DNA of 64,000 nt, from NCBI GenBank assembly GCA_030144725.1, contig JASKMD010000026.1, forward strand, positions 12,763,407 through 12,827,406, given 5' to 3'. This document shows positions 32,480 to 43,945 of the stretch, one piece after another. A program made the translations under genes and the position numbers. The notes under the pieces are model-generated. The model was not told the origin of the DNA. It made no database searches and saw nothing but the letters and a program-made list of their open reading frames with translations. This DNA is from Haematococcus lacustris (lineage: Eukaryota > Chlorophyta > Chlorophyceae > Chlamydomonadales > Haematococcaceae). Positions within the stretch are counted from its first letter, which is position 1. Every line of letters starts with the position of its first letter.

Positions 32480-33221
32480 AGGGCAGCCCACTATGAGAGA
32501 TCCAGCGGCTGCTGTGCCCAGCCTAGAGCCTGCGGCATGGCAGGGCGGTGCGGGGCCTGATGTGGTGCTATGAGGTGCTAGACCCCCCACCACCTCCTGC
32601 CCAGGACCCCCCTCCACCCACCCAGGACCCTCCCCCTGCCAACCTCCCCCCTACTGCACTGGGCCCAGTGCCCCCAGTCCATGGGGCAGGTGGCTGGACC
32701 AGGACACTACCCCATGCCTCAAACAAACGGAAGCCCCCAGCAGGGCAGGTGGAACGCTGCCTGCTGTGCCCAGCCTGGAGCCAGCAGCGTGACCAGCCAG
32801 TGCGGGGCATGATGTGGTGCCCGGTAGTTGCCCCCCGCACCCTGCCACAGACCCCATGCAGCAGCTAGGCAGCCACACAGCCAGCAGCCTTAGAGCCTGG
32901 GCCCTGCACTCCCCCGCCAGCCAAGCGCAACAAACACTCCAAGGTTAATCAGGCAGTTGAACCCACCCAGCCCACCAGGGCATGGCTGCCAAAGCCAAGC
33001 AAGCACCACAGCCAGGCAGGTGGCTGGGCAGGGACTGCAATGCAGCATTGAAAATGCAGCGCATTGGGGAGAGCAGGTGGCGCCCACTTGGGCTGTGCTG
33101 GTGGCCAGACCTGCCAGCTCTGCCAGCCAGGGGCAAGGAGTACCCTGGCCTGGGCTACAAGCGGCTGCGGGACCGCCCACCCAAGGCCCAGCAACAGCAG
33201 CAGGCTGCTGTGGCACTGTAG
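32480..33221 (+). pseudogene. Fanzor-like 3' fragment, second lineage (fragment C)
   Basis: Plus-strand pieces match the 3' third of a TnpB/Fanzor-like nuclease. KPPAGQVERCLLCPAWSQQR and VRGMMWCPVVAPR (zinc-ribbon-like region) are at 32740-32860. A linker, EPGPCTPPPAKRNKHSK, is at about 32890-32945. The RuvC-III-like motif GRDCNAALKMQRIGESRWRP and the conserved tail ARGKEYPGLGYKRLRDRPPK end at the stop at 33221. The zinc region is partly duplicated upstream (VRGLMWCYEV near 32540-32570). Frames change between pieces and there is no RuvC-I, so it is a relic. The motif set differs from copies A and B (DRDVSAALNI), so this is another lineage. Confidence 0.6.
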
Positions 33222-34019
33222 TGTGTGCCCCCCCGTTGGTGCTGTCATCAGCTTACATTAGTGCATGTTTGTCATGCCAACTCTAAACTATATTCCGCGG
33301 GGGTCAGGCTATAGTGTAGGTGGTAGGCACTCATGCACCATGCCCATGTGCATTGGGTATACTCCACACAGCTCCTTAACACCATTTGAGTAGTCCCGCT
33401 AGTGGTCCCTAGTGGTCCCCAGTGGTCCGGCTCAAATGGAGGCCCTAGTGAGGGATGAGGGGGCTGGGGATTGTGCACATGCAGGTCGCAGTCCAGCACA
33501 CACACACCATGTCACATGTCTATCTGAATCTACGCATGTATGTGCACCTGGGTGCGATCACGTTCATGTTTGTAAAGAGGACCATGCGCAACGTTTGGGA
33601 TCTTTTCGTTGGTCCCATTGTTGGTCCCATTGTTATGCTAGTTGTTATTCTGTAAGGTTCGCAAATAGACATCTTTATGTAAATAGTTTAGACTAGAGAT
33701 AGTAAATAGTGTAGACTAGTCGGCTATTTCGTCACCAAATCAGCTCGTTTCAGTGTGAGTAAGAGCTATAGAGTAGGGTAGAGCTCTTGCCAGTAGTAGA
33801 CCTGGAGGCACACACACCAGAAGGCTGAGCTGAAGTGGGCAGTAGGCACACTTGCAGTAGCCTTTACAATAATGATCTCGCAGCCTGTATTTGATTACAA
33901 CTCATGCTTTTTTTGTCGCATGAGGGCTGTAGGGATTATAGACTTGGGATCTTTTCGTTACTTTGTTAGTTTATTTTGGTCTTGAGAGCTGGACAATTGC
34001 ATAACGCTAGACTAGCTGA
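33222..34019. other. Fanzor-like 3' trailer, then AT-richer intergenic DNA
   Basis: 33222-33312 carries the trailer motif (TGTCATGCCAACT, GGGGGTCAGGC) also found next to the fragments at 43850 and 54410. 33375-33430 repeats AGTGGTCC. 33600-33990 is unusually AT-rich for this window and repeats GGGATCTTTTCGTT at two places. It presumably includes the COQ10 promoter. No gene seen. Confidence 0.45.
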
Positions 34020-35176
34020 ATGCGAACTCGGGTGCTGCTGTCGGCCTGCAGTCAACTTGCCAGATACGGTCCAGCGCCAGTGCTTCAATTCGCGCCAGCG
34101 CTTCAGCCTACTTGCATACATAGACTACTCTCCGTCGGCAGCCTAGACGCGAGACTTGACTGCAGCACTTCCGGAAGGCTGGTAGTGCCTGGCGACTCCA
34201 GCAGGTCATATAGCACCTTCTTCAACCCGTTTGGCGCCGCAGAAGCTAAGAAGTACACGCAGCGACGGCTCGTCGGGTGAGCAGCAGCTCGCCTTCAAGG
34301 GGCCCGCAGCGCCGTATCATAGAAACACAACGGCAGCTTATCACGCGCCTTCGTGTCAGCAAATGTGGTTGGCGTGACTCACCTGCTCCCAAGTCATCCA
34401 ACATCTGTGCTGCCCTGCAGGTGGTCCCCCGAGAAGTTGTACTGTGTAGTGTCAGAGGTTCAGCATTACAATAAGTTTGTGCCATGGTGCCAGCGTTCCA
34501 TCATTAAGAAGCGCAGTCCAGATGGTACCAAGCTCGAAGCAGAGTTAGAAGTTGGCTTCCAGCTCCTAGTGGAGAGGTGGGGCCTGTCTGCCTGACACAC
34601 TGTTGTTGCTGGCAGCGGGAGCTGTATTGCAAACATAGAGTAGACGTACTCCATCGGTTTGAGTTGCCCCTTTTCAATCATCTGTAGCAGTCATGCATGC
34701 CGCCCCCCCCCCTTCGCTGTGCAGGTATGTCTCTCATGTGGTGCTGCAGCCGCCTCGACTTGTGCGGTCTACAGTGAAGGACAGCATGGTGTTTCACCAC
34801 CTGGACTCAAGCTGGGGCATGGAGCCAGGGCCCAGCCCCAACTCCTGCTGGCTTACTTTCCATGTCGACTTTGCTTTCAACAACGCACTGTATGGTCACC
34901 TTGCAGACGTCTTCTTCTCAGAAGTGCGTTCCAGGGTGCAATGATTTAGCGCTGGCACTAGCATTGGCACCGGGTCTGGGAGCTGCGTCCCATGTTACAT
35001 GTGGCTGCTGCAATTTGGCTGATGCTTACCATGCGCTTCACTGACCCTTCTCGCCCTGTGATGTGCAGGTGGTGAAGCGCATGGTTGAAGCATTTGAGGG
35101 CAGGTGCAACACTTTGTATGGCCAGTCCTCCCTGCTGCAGCTGCCCCCTCGCACACATCAGCACGCTCGCTCCTAA
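34020..35176 (+). CDS. COQ10: Coenzyme Q-binding protein COQ10 (START-like)
   Basis: A mitochondrial inner-membrane lipid-binding protein needed for normal coenzyme Q function in respiration. Four exons, all GT-AG and in frame: 34020-34276, 34421-34576, 34725-34923, 35069-35176. The N-terminus (MRTRVLLSACSQLARY) is basic and hydrophobic, as expected for a mitochondrial presequence. FFNPFGAAEAKKYTQRRLVG leads into the START-like domain: LYCVVSEVQHYNKFVPWCQR, KLEAELEVGFQLLVERYVSH, SMVFHHLDSSWGMEPG, SCWLTFHVDFAFNNALYGHL and VVKRMVEAFEGRCNTLYG. The order and spacing match COQ10. Length is about 239 residues, normal for the family. The only oddity is the short Gln/Leu/Pro end before the stop. Confidence 0.94.
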
Positions 35177-36229
35177 CCTCTGCTGGCACTAGCCTGACCT
35201 TCATATGATGGCTGGATCAGTGCACACATGGACACAGCGCTGCTCACAGCTGTAACATCGTCAGCAAGGGTCCAGGCTGCGTTGTTGCAGAGGAGGATTG
35301 ACACGGCATATCCTAGAGACACCAGGGTGAGGGCTGGAGGAAGTCGATGAAGAGTAGTAGTAGGTTCTTGCTCAGCACCCTTGCTCAGCCGCATGTTCCT
35401 CCTACTGAAAGGACTCCAGCGACAAGAGCAGCAACGACGAGAAGCAACAGCGGAGCATCAGCGCAGCATGCAGCCCCTCGGCAAGGGCTGCGTTTGGGTT
35501 GTGCTGGGGCTGCTGATGTCCTGGCGGGCAAAGGGAGAGAAGGGCATTCAACATGGAGCGGCCACAAGCAACGACGATGGGAGTAGCCTCAGTGTTGAGC
35601 CACACAGGCCTTGGCATGGAAGCAGGGTTAGTGTGGGGCTGATGTAGTATGGCATTGGCATTGACAGCTATCACAGGCTTTTGACAGGGTTTGGATGTTG
35701 CAGTGCAGGATGTGTTTGGGTGGCATATGCTGGATGCTGATTGTTTGCCACTTGGTGGCTGGGACAGGGCTGTCTGTCGTGATTTGTGCGGACAAAGTAT
35801 TTCATGTCACCATCATGCATTTTGCACCATGATGCACCATAGACACGATAATGTGTGCGGTAGGATGTTGGGTAAGGTGTGCACAGGTCGTGTCGTCTCC
35901 ACTCTGCCTGAAGAATATTGCTGTAATGTAACACAAGAATGGCCAAGGTTGTCAGTCAGCACATGCACCTTGCAAGGCTTCCAACTTATGCGCACCTTAC
36001 TTTGCGAGCTGTCCTGAAAGATGAAAGGAAAACATCATCACCATCTGGACAGGTTGCGTTCAGAAGATGAATTGCATGCCTATACCACAACAAGAGTATC
36101 GGCCCAAGTACATGCCGGGCTTACAGCAACTGTACACTGTTGATGGGTTCTTGTGCGTAACACGTCTTGCGTGCTTCATCATGTGCGGCGTTTATAAACC
36201 TCGTCGCCCATGAATTTCATCCTTACCTG
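35177..36229. other. Intergenic region between COQ10 and ARP4
   Basis: 35385-35412 (GCATGTTCCTCCTACTGAAAGG) resembles 42797-42827 in Fanzor-like fragment D, hinting at an old transposon piece. The nearby minus-strand reading 35674-35402 is not recognisable. 35700-36000 shows no recognised feature. The ARP4 promoter should lie near 36100-36229. Confidence 0.4.
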
Positions 36230-39200
36230 ATGTCGAACATCTATGGCGGAGGTGCGATAAAGTCTGCAATACTGCGCGGTTCAGTACGTACAATGTCCAC
36301 CGGTGCTGCGGCTCGTCGCAGACGAGGTCAACGCGCTAGTGCTGGACTTGGGCAGCTGCTTGTGTAAGGCTGGGTACGCTGGAGATGATGGCCCCAAGGC
36401 CGTCTTCCCCTCGGTGAGACCCTAAGGGGACAGGGGAGTGGGTGAGCCTCCCTCAGCCAGCCAAGCCGTCATGAGCTCCCACAGCTCACACAGGCAGCCC
36501 ATCTGCCTCGCTGCCTGGCATTGTGTGCGCAGAGTGTGGGTGTGGTGCAAGCCACTCACGATGCTAACGGCATGGAGATTGACGGGCTGACAGCCAGCAA
36601 GCGCAAACTCTATGTCGGACAGCTAGGGGTCAACTACAAGAGGGACCACATGGAGGTACACATGGAGGACCCAGCTAGGGCTTGCCTACTGCAATGTAGA
36701 CTGACTGCCACACAGCCTGGTCAGGGCAATTGGGCAGCCCCTGTCACCCTTTCGACCACCCCTGGATTGCGGGAGGGTTGTTGGAGATGCTGTTGGGCGC
36801 CGCACCAGGTTGACCATGGTCCCTATTTATCCCCCAGACGAGCGTCACAAACCATGATGCGCGGAGTGCAAGCCGTGTCGTAGCTTGTGCACTGCACCAC
36901 CACAGCATGCAACTAATCCACATGTGGGCTGTACAGCTTGCATGCAGCGCAAGGCAATCAGGAATAAAGCAGACATGCTACCCTGATGTGACAGGCTGTT
37001 GGCAGCTGTAGCATGCGGTGCCATGCTAGCGGAGTGTGTGGCTAAGGCCCATAGAGTCCTCAGGCCGGCACTGGCCATAGAATGTGGCAGCTCCTAGGCA
37101 AGCAATCTTCACCATGCCCAACCATCTTGTCTGTGTCATAGCATGTGAAGTGTCGCGCAGCACAACACTGAGTTTGCAACCCTTTGATGCCAGCATGCCA
37201 CTAGCCTAGCTGGCCGGTGCTCGTGCTGTGTGCACATGCAACATGTGCAAGTCGGCGAATGAGGTACTGCACTGCAGCAATGCTACGAGCTGTTGCTTGG
37301 TGTGTGTGTCACATGGCGGTGGAGGTAGCAAGGTATGCGTGTGGGCGTGCTTGTGGGCGCATGCCAGGTGGTGTCTCCCTGGTCCACCTCAGATGATGGC
37401 TATGCTGACTGGGACGCGGTGGAGGGTTTGTGTGATCATGCCATCCGGTAAGATAGCGCCTCAGCAGCCAGCACGTCAGCAACTAGGCTTCCAGCTGCCA
37501 GGACATCAGCGGCCAGAGTGTCAGTGGCCAGGATATCAGCAGCTAGCACCTGAGCAGCCAGGATGGTGGGATGCAGGCATGCCAGCTGGGTGGGTATGCA
37601 GCACTTACACACTGTCGTCCATGCCCACAGTGATGCCCCGCCCCTGCCCATCCCCCAACACTGCTTCCCATGGAGGGCTGTGGCATCAGCAGTTCATGCC
37701 ACCAGCTCTTGCTCCATCACACGCTTCTGTTATCAACATCCCTTTACAGGCTCACTCAATGCAAGCACGCCAGGCTGCACGGTTCTGGCAGCCCATAGCA
37801 ATCTTGGCCTGCTAGGCCAACAGCTTGCACTGGCGCCTGAGCTATCAGGTCAAGCGCACACCAGCCACGAGCCTGTGTGGCTCCCTGCCGGCCTGCCCTG
37901 CCTGGCCCCCTTCCTTGCAGCAGCTGCTTCACAATGCCACAGTCAGGCATGTGGGCAACATGGCCCAGCCAATGGAGCCTGTGCTCTTGTAGCAGTGTGT
38001 GGACGGCTGGCTGCTGGGTGCACTGGTGTAGCTTGTGTTATGCTGCTCAAGTGTTGCTGAGCGCATGCTTGGCGTTGTTAGCCATCTGTCTTCCCTCCCT
38101 CTCACACACTCTCTCATGCGAGGCATGCAGGGAGCGGCTGCGATCAGACCCCAAGGACTTTGCCATCATGATGGCGGAGGCCAACGCCACGCCCAAGCCA
38201 TCACGAGACAGGCTAGTGGAGCTGCTGTTTGAGAAGCTGAGGGTGCCGGCCATCTTCTTGGCAAAGAATGCTGTGAGTGGTGTGGTCGACAGTTGCAGAG
38301 GGAGCATTGCGTGGCACATGCTCATTACAACACTCAGCTACAGAATGAACCATCACATAATTTAGCCACACCCCCAGGTTTGTTGTTGCCAGCACACCTT
38401 ACCTCATGGGTTGCAGCCCATGCGCCTCGGGTATGCAGAGTTCTGGGCACTACCTTCCAAAGGGCTTGGGTATGCAGATGCAGGCTGTGCTTGTAGATTA
38501 GGCATGAGATGACACTGATGTCATGGGACAGTGGGTTTAAGCGCTTGTCAAATGTTGTGGCTGTTGTCTCCCCCCGGCTGGGTTCTGCATTACACCCTGA
38601 CTTGCCCAACAGCAGACTGCTGGCTATGCTATGCAGCGCGCAGCCAAGGCCCTTGCAGCCACAGCTGATGCCTGGTTGCTGATACTGATCCGACGAGTAG
38701 CCCACACCTGCAGCTGGCAAACTACGATGGCTGGGCTGTCATGCTAAGACATGCATGACTGTGGAGGTTTGTAGGTGTAGGACAGCCGCATCCTTGTGGC
38801 TTGCTGTGCACAGGTGCTCAGTGCATTTGCCACTGCTCGCCAAACTGCCGTCATTGTGGACGCCGGGTATCGTTCCACCACAGGTCGGTGCTCCCGCTGC
38901 TGTCTGCTGCACTGTCTAGAATGCTTGCTTAGTCGGGACATTACATGTGGGCTCTTCTCCCTCTCAAATCTCATGCCTCAATCACCAACAACTGCTTGCT
39001 GCTTAAGTAACTGACATGCCAGCTCATTAGGTGCTGGCACAACTGCTGCATTGATGCTGATGGTCAACTCAGATCAGCAACTTCTCAATGGCGTCCTGCA
39101 AGCAGCATAGGCGTGGCTTAGCAGAAATGTCATGTGTGCATGCACTGATGTGCAGCATGCACTCATGCTCGTCATGCACTCATGCGCACAGAGGGCAGTT

Positions 39201-42200
39201 GGTCAAAAACAACATACCTTCAGCGTCTGAATCTGAGATTTCAGTTGGCTGCCTTCGTTAGTAGTGACTGAGGCAGCGATGACTGGGCGAGAGACTCCGC
39301 AAGCCCTTCCAAGAGCTGCCTTAGACGGCACAAAGACGTATGGAACGTTCTGCAAACCAGTAGACCAACAAAACGATGAACCGCACTGGCGCCGACAGCA
39401 AGCATTTCTTGCCACCTGCCTTGTCCTCGGCCAGCAGCGGCAAGTGCAGCAGAATCTCAATGGGTTCCGTGTCAGCGGCCATAACGATGAATTCGGCAAT
39501 GCCGCGATTCAGGGTCTTGGTAGCTGCAAAGAGCGAAATGAAATGGATGCTTAGCTCTGCCGAGACGTTCATTTAGCTAGCTAAGCCGTCGTTGCCGCAC
39601 CTTCATTGGCTCCCTTTTTTAGCTGCTTGTAGTTGGCAGCCTGCTGCACAATGTCCATGATGGTGTTTGACAGCTGCGCGTCCGCTAGCGGGTAAGCTTT
39701 TGGGTTCACAGCCTCGCTCATCGTGCCCGACGAAGCTCACTGGCTGATCACTACCCGGTTATGAGACACACAAGCAGTCGCTAGCACAACAAATGACCGC
39801 TTGTTGCGCACAGTCGCAGTTGCGCCGCCGACGGTTGATGGCGGTTGGCAGCATGCACTTTATCCCATTCTATGCTATTGGCATGCAGTTGCTGCCGTCC
39901 ACGATGGGTACGCACTGACCAAGACGTTTGCCAAATCACCCTTTGGAGGCCAAGCATTGAACACGTTGATGCAGAAGGTATGGCCCTCCCAGATGCCGCA
40001 GCAGTAGGGTTAGCCACAGCAAGGTGCCACTGAGCACGCATGGTCAGGATCATGGCAGAAAGGCTACACCCCTGATGGCGCATCTTTTCACATTCATGCC
40101 AATCTTTCTGCTGTCACTGCTGACTGCCAGGCACTGGAAGTCAAGGGAGTGGTGCTGCGGCCACGTTACACTTTTAAGCGGCGTGAGCTGTCTCCAGGGG
40201 AGTGGAAGGTGTGGGGTGTGAGACAGTGTGTTGTCAGAGCTGTCTGGTCCTATATGACACTGCCCACATTGACACTGCCAACACGTTGTTCAACGGTTGA
40301 AGGTTGGCTGCAGATGCCGCTGTGTCATGCGAGTTGTTAACCTTGAGGGGAAGGGTGGCTTCAGGTTGACGTCAGCCCTGCCCCTGCAAGCTGGTGCAAG
40401 GGTGTGTTGTCAGCTTCTTGCTGCAGGTGGAGGAGGTGCCTTCACCACTGGTGACTCCGTCGTTCAAAGCATACCAGGTGGCCAGCCGTGCTAGGATTGG
40501 GCCAGGCAGTCATAGAGACGGTTGAGGAAGGGTGTGGAGGAACGGGGTGGAGCCCCATGCTGCTGCTGCCACAGGAGGGCTAAGGGCTTCGAGGCAATGC
40601 TGGGTGGGCTGCTGGTGGGGTCAGGGGCCAGGCTGGCTGGGCTAGGCCTAGTCTGTGGGCCTGGCTGGCTGGACTGGCTGGCTGGGCAGCAGGTTGGGTG
40701 AGCAGGTAGGCGAATAGGACGGCCTGGGGTGCCGGCCATGGTGTCTTGCTCGTGTCCTGCGGGGGCGGCTGCAGGTGGAGGCCCTGGTCAGCGACATCAG
40801 GGAGGCGCTGTGCAAGGTCAATGACGTCATGTTCGACGAGGTCGCAAACGCCAACCTGCTCACCACATCGTATGAGGTCAGTGAGCGCTGCACCACCCAT
40901 TGCCCATCCCACCACCCTCTGTCCTGCTCTGCCCACCGCACCCCTGTCGCCACACTCTGCCTAGCTCAGCCCCTTAACACCCCAACCCATGCTGCCTCTT
41001 GACCAGCACCTTTCTCCTTCAAACCTTCCAACACCTTGTCAACAGCTTCTCAACAGCTTCCTTCGTCACTTGCCCTTCCCGTCTACACCGCCCACTCACA
41101 CCTGGTGCCCCTCCTGCCATGCAGCTGCCTGACGGGACTGAGATCATCGTGGGGTCAGACCGGCTCAAGGTGCCCGAGGTGCTGTTCCAGCCCCGCCTGC
41201 TGTCCACCTTCACGCTCATCAACCCCGACACCTTCACTGCCAGGCCAGACGGCAGCGTGGCCGCGCCCTTGCCGGGTCAGTCATGATGCGGGGTGCAGGG
41301 CTAGGATCCGCGCAGGGCGTGGAGGAGAGACAGGGTGGGGGTAGCAGAGTGGGGGTAGCGGTGAGGAGTAGGAGGTGGCAGGGAAGCACTGCCCCTGAGG
41401 CCCTGCCCCTGAGGCCCAGAACAGTGAGAATGATCTGGGCTGTTCAACAATGGAGGAGAGGGAGGGTGTGGAAGGAAGGGCGAGGCAGGGGGTGAGAAGG
41501 AGGGGGTGGGAAGGGAGGGGAGGGGGAGGGGGAAGGGGGAGGGGGAGGGCGTGGCAGGGAGAGGGGGCGGGGTTTGGAAGGGGGAGGCGCAGTGGTAGGT
41601 CAGGAGTGCCGCCTGAGCCTTGGTGCCGCCCTGTTGCTTTTCTTCAACCAGCCTCATGTGCTGAGCTGAAGTGCCACTGCTGGACTGGCTGCATTGGTTG
41701 CACTGGGCTACTGGACTGGCTGCAACGGCTTATGATGGTGATGATGTTTGGGCGAATGCAGAGATGGTGATGGAGGCCATCACAAAGTGTGATGTGGATG
41801 TGAGGAAGGACATGTACCAGGTAGGGCCTGGATGGGCGGTGGGAAGGGGGCAAACCCAGCAGCAGAGGCTGAAGAGGCGGGAGGAGGAGTGGCAAGCTGT
41901 GGAGAGGGGCGGGGCAGGACTGGGTGTGTGAAGGCCATGCCTCATGGAGCAGCAGCACAGCCTCAGCTGGGCCCTGGGGCCATACAGGCATAGCGAGGGC
42001 TACACAGCATGCAAGCAAGGGGAGAAGAATTACAGCCTGCCTGTTTTTGCTACGCCCACTGCTGACTGTTGCTGACGTGTGGAAAATTCTGATATCGCAG
42101 GGTGTGGTCCTGACCGGAGGCTTGTCGCTCACAGGTGGTCTCAGGGACCGGCTAGAAAAAGAGCTCACAGAACAAGGCCCGTCGGTGAGTCCCCGTCGTG

Positions 42201-42539
42201 CCTAGCAACCTGCACACAACCCAGTCCCCGCAAACCGCAGCCGTCGCCACGTGTGCATCTCGCCCCGCGGGAAGCCGTGCTCGTGCCCGTGCCTCATTGC
42301 TCTGCGGCTGTTGCGGTGTTGGTGTTGCGCACTGCTGAAGTAATGTGGGCCGGGTCGCGGAATGGTCGCAGGGCGCGCGCTTCAAGGTCACCATGGCTGC
42401 AAACCCCACTGAGCGACGGTTTAGCACCTGGCTTGGGGGCTCCATCTTAGCGTCGCTGGGCTCCTTCCAGCAGATGTGGGTGTCGCGCAAGGAGTACGAT
42501 GAGCACGGGACCGTGATCGTGCATCGCAAGGCACCCTAA
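36230..42539 (+). CDS. ARP4: Actin-related protein 4 (ARP4/BAF53-like)
   Basis: ARP4 is a nuclear actin relative in INO80, SWR1, NuA4 and SWI/SNF-type chromatin complexes. Exons: 36230-36251, 36322-36413, 36533-36655, 37393-37447, 38131-38272, 38814-38883, 39889-39977, 40131-40208, 40427-40477, 40775-40876, 41125-41275, 41762-41820, 42101-42184, 42372-42539. The start splices to [19 protein letters not shown], then [125 protein letters not shown] and the C-terminal [20 protein letters not shown]. One tiny exon (about six residues plus one base, the VSPMK position) between 36655 and 37393 was not found. LDLGS and VIVDAG are the actin-fold phosphate loops. The intron 38884-39888 contains SNU13 on the other strand. 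Confidence 0.94.
37080..37275. repeat. Dispersed ~195-bp repeat, copy 1 (in an ARP4 intron)
   Basis: Nearly identical to 44386-44580 (GAATGTGGCAGCTCC start, then GAGTTTGCAACCCTTTGATG and CATGTGCAAGTCGGC), same orientation. No terminal repeats or coding signal seen. Confidence 0.88.
39069..39721 (-). CDS. SNU13: SNU13 / NHP2L1 (15.5K) RNA-binding protein
   Basis: It binds the kink-turn in U4 snRNA and box C/D snoRNAs and nucleates snRNP and snoRNP assembly. Exons right to left: 39721-39601 ([37 protein letters not shown]), 39523-39420 ([33 protein letters not shown]), 39349-39218 ([40 protein letters not shown]), 39095-39069 (DAIEKLLI and stop). At about 127 residues it is full length for the L7Ae family and has the hallmark GANE, EPIEI and LGRACG motifs. 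The second intron must use a GC donor (AAG/GCAGGT), since the nearby GT breaks the frame. The gene lies entirely inside an ARP4 intron, antisense to ARP4. It looks intact and functional. Confidence 0.96.
40600..40740. repeat. ~135-bp segment shared with the LRR gene
   Basis: This ARP4-intron segment (TGCTGGGTGGGCTGCTG..., GGTCAGGGGCCAGG, CTGGCTGGACTGGCTGGCTG) matches 50601-50737, which is part of the minus-strand LRR protein reading. Direct orientation, moderately diverged. Confidence 0.8.
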
Positions 42540-42747
42540 GCGTTGCGATGTTCCCCGGCCGTCGCGAAGGGAGGGGCAGCCGCTGACGGCTGGTGCGGGG
42601 GCACCTGTGGGACTTTCCCCCATCCCACCGGAGCCTATGTCACATAGCAGCGCGGTGCCTGCCAAAACCAACGTTGTGGTGGCGCGATAGGCACCTCCTT
42701 GCCTGCAAGTCGGGCGCCCTCAACTGATAGGGAACCGACCCCTGGTA
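42540..42747. other. ARP4 3' flank
   Basis: No gene seen. A GGTGGCGCGATAGGCACC stretch near 42677 looked tRNA-like but has no T-arm. A GTACTAGGACGGCAC segment separates it from Fanzor-like fragment D. Confidence 0.4.
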
Positions 42748-43509
42748 CTAGGACGGCACTGTGTAACTCCACGGTAGTGTAACGATGCGCTCCTTGCGCC
42801 GCATGTTTCCCCTATTGAAAGGCAGGGGCTGCGTTATCTGTAAACCTTTGACAGCCTTGCCCCGGGCCTTGCCCTTGGTGGGCTCAGCTGCCGGCTCAGC
42901 CTTGGTGCGCTTGCTGCCCTTGGCTGGCTGGGGTGTGCTGGGCCCTGGCTCTGAGGCTGCAGGCTGTGTGGCTTCCTGGCTACTGCGTGGGGCCTGTGGG
43001 GGCCTGCGGGGGGCCACTACCGGGCACCACACCAGGCCCCGCACTGGCTGGCTACGCTCCTAGCTCCAGGCTAGGCGCAGCAGGCGCTGTTCCACTTGCC
43101 CTGCTGGGGGCTTCCAGCCTGCAGGTCTTGTGGCACTGAGTGTGTTCAGCTCCACCTCACAGGGCTGCTTGCCATTCACTGCTGAGCTGACCCGGCTGGT
43201 GCGGTGCTCATCCACAAGCACCACCCTGCCCCCATCCTGGTCTTGGCCCCTGGGCCTGCACACCACCTTGCAGCAGGAACGCAGCACCGCATCAGCACCC
43301 CACTCTCCCCTGGTGCCAATGCTAGCTGCTCCAAAGAAGACCACCAGCTGCTTGGCACGATTGTGGCGCTTCATGGACAACTCAGCCATCTCCTTGTAGC
43401 CATCTGTAACTCGTGAAAAATACACGGATGTGTGAAAATACACAGTGGTCCCAGACCCATCCAACAATTGGCAACAATGCGGCATAATACAATAGACAAT
43501 GAGGCACAC
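42748..43509 (-). pseudogene. Fanzor-like fragment D (RuvC-II region and zinc-ribbon linker)
   Basis: The minus strand reads KEMAELSMKRHNRAKQLVVF and FGAASIGTRGEWGADAV, then GRVVLVDEHRTSRVSSAVNG, KPPAGQVEQRLLRLAWS and a premature stop. After the stop it continues with MRGLVWCPVVAPRRPP and the linker SEPGPSTPQPAKGSKRTK. It is homologous to fragment C at the zinc and linker region and to copy A at VVLV(D/H)E(H/F)RTSRVSS. RuvC-I and a clean RuvC-III are absent; what follows the linker reads FNRGNMRRKER, possibly a decayed DRD motif. It begins about 210 bp downstream of ARP4, tail to tail. Confidence 0.6.
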
Positions 43510-43734
43510 TTACATAAGGTGTGCCAGTGGGTACCCATCTTGGCGCCCAAGCGCCACGTCCAGCCCATCATCACCGCCCGCACACCCCGGCTGCCATGGC
43601 CACCCCGGCACAGCCCACCCGACCCTTCCTACGCTCGACACCACCCACCCCACAACTGACCTATTGAGACCAACCTCTGACAGGCTTCCCTGCTCACTGA
43701 CCCTCTGACAGTCTGTGACTTAAAGCCGGTACCA

Positions 43735-43945
43735 ATACCTGATCCACTAACCCTCCCCCCTTACGAGAGTTAGGCGCTCAATGTTGGCATAACACATGCT
43801 CGGATGTAAGCAACAGTTTAAGCATTGCGTGCTACTGTGCTACAGGCTGCTGCACTTGAGCCTTAAGTGCTCGGTCTCGCAGCTTCGTGTAGCCCAATGC
43901 TGAGTACTCGTTGCCTTGGACTCCACATAGCTAGGCAGCGGCCTC
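43735..43945 (-). pseudogene. Fanzor-like C-terminal end, fragment E, with 3' trailer
   Basis: The minus strand from about 43945 reads GVQGNEYSALGYTKLRDRAL and KAQVQQPVAQ with a stop, matching fragment C (GKEYPGLGYKRLRDRPPKAQ). The following 110 bp contain TATGCCAAC and end GGATCAGG, like the trailers of fragments C and F. It lies upstream of fragment D on the same strand, so D and E come from different copies. Confidence 0.6.

Noticed and set aside
34960..35164. Minus-strand readings over COQ10
   Set aside because: Antisense shadows of the COQ10 last intron and exon.
35402..35674. Possible Fanzor-like fragment (-) in the COQ10-ARP4 gap
   Set aside because: Only a 25-bp similarity to fragment D was seen, with no RuvC or tail motif; noted as a hint only.
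42670..42745. tRNA-Ala-like stretch downstream of ARP4
   Set aside because: TTGCCTGCAAGTC resembles an anticodon arm, but no T-loop consensus or acceptor pairing follows.
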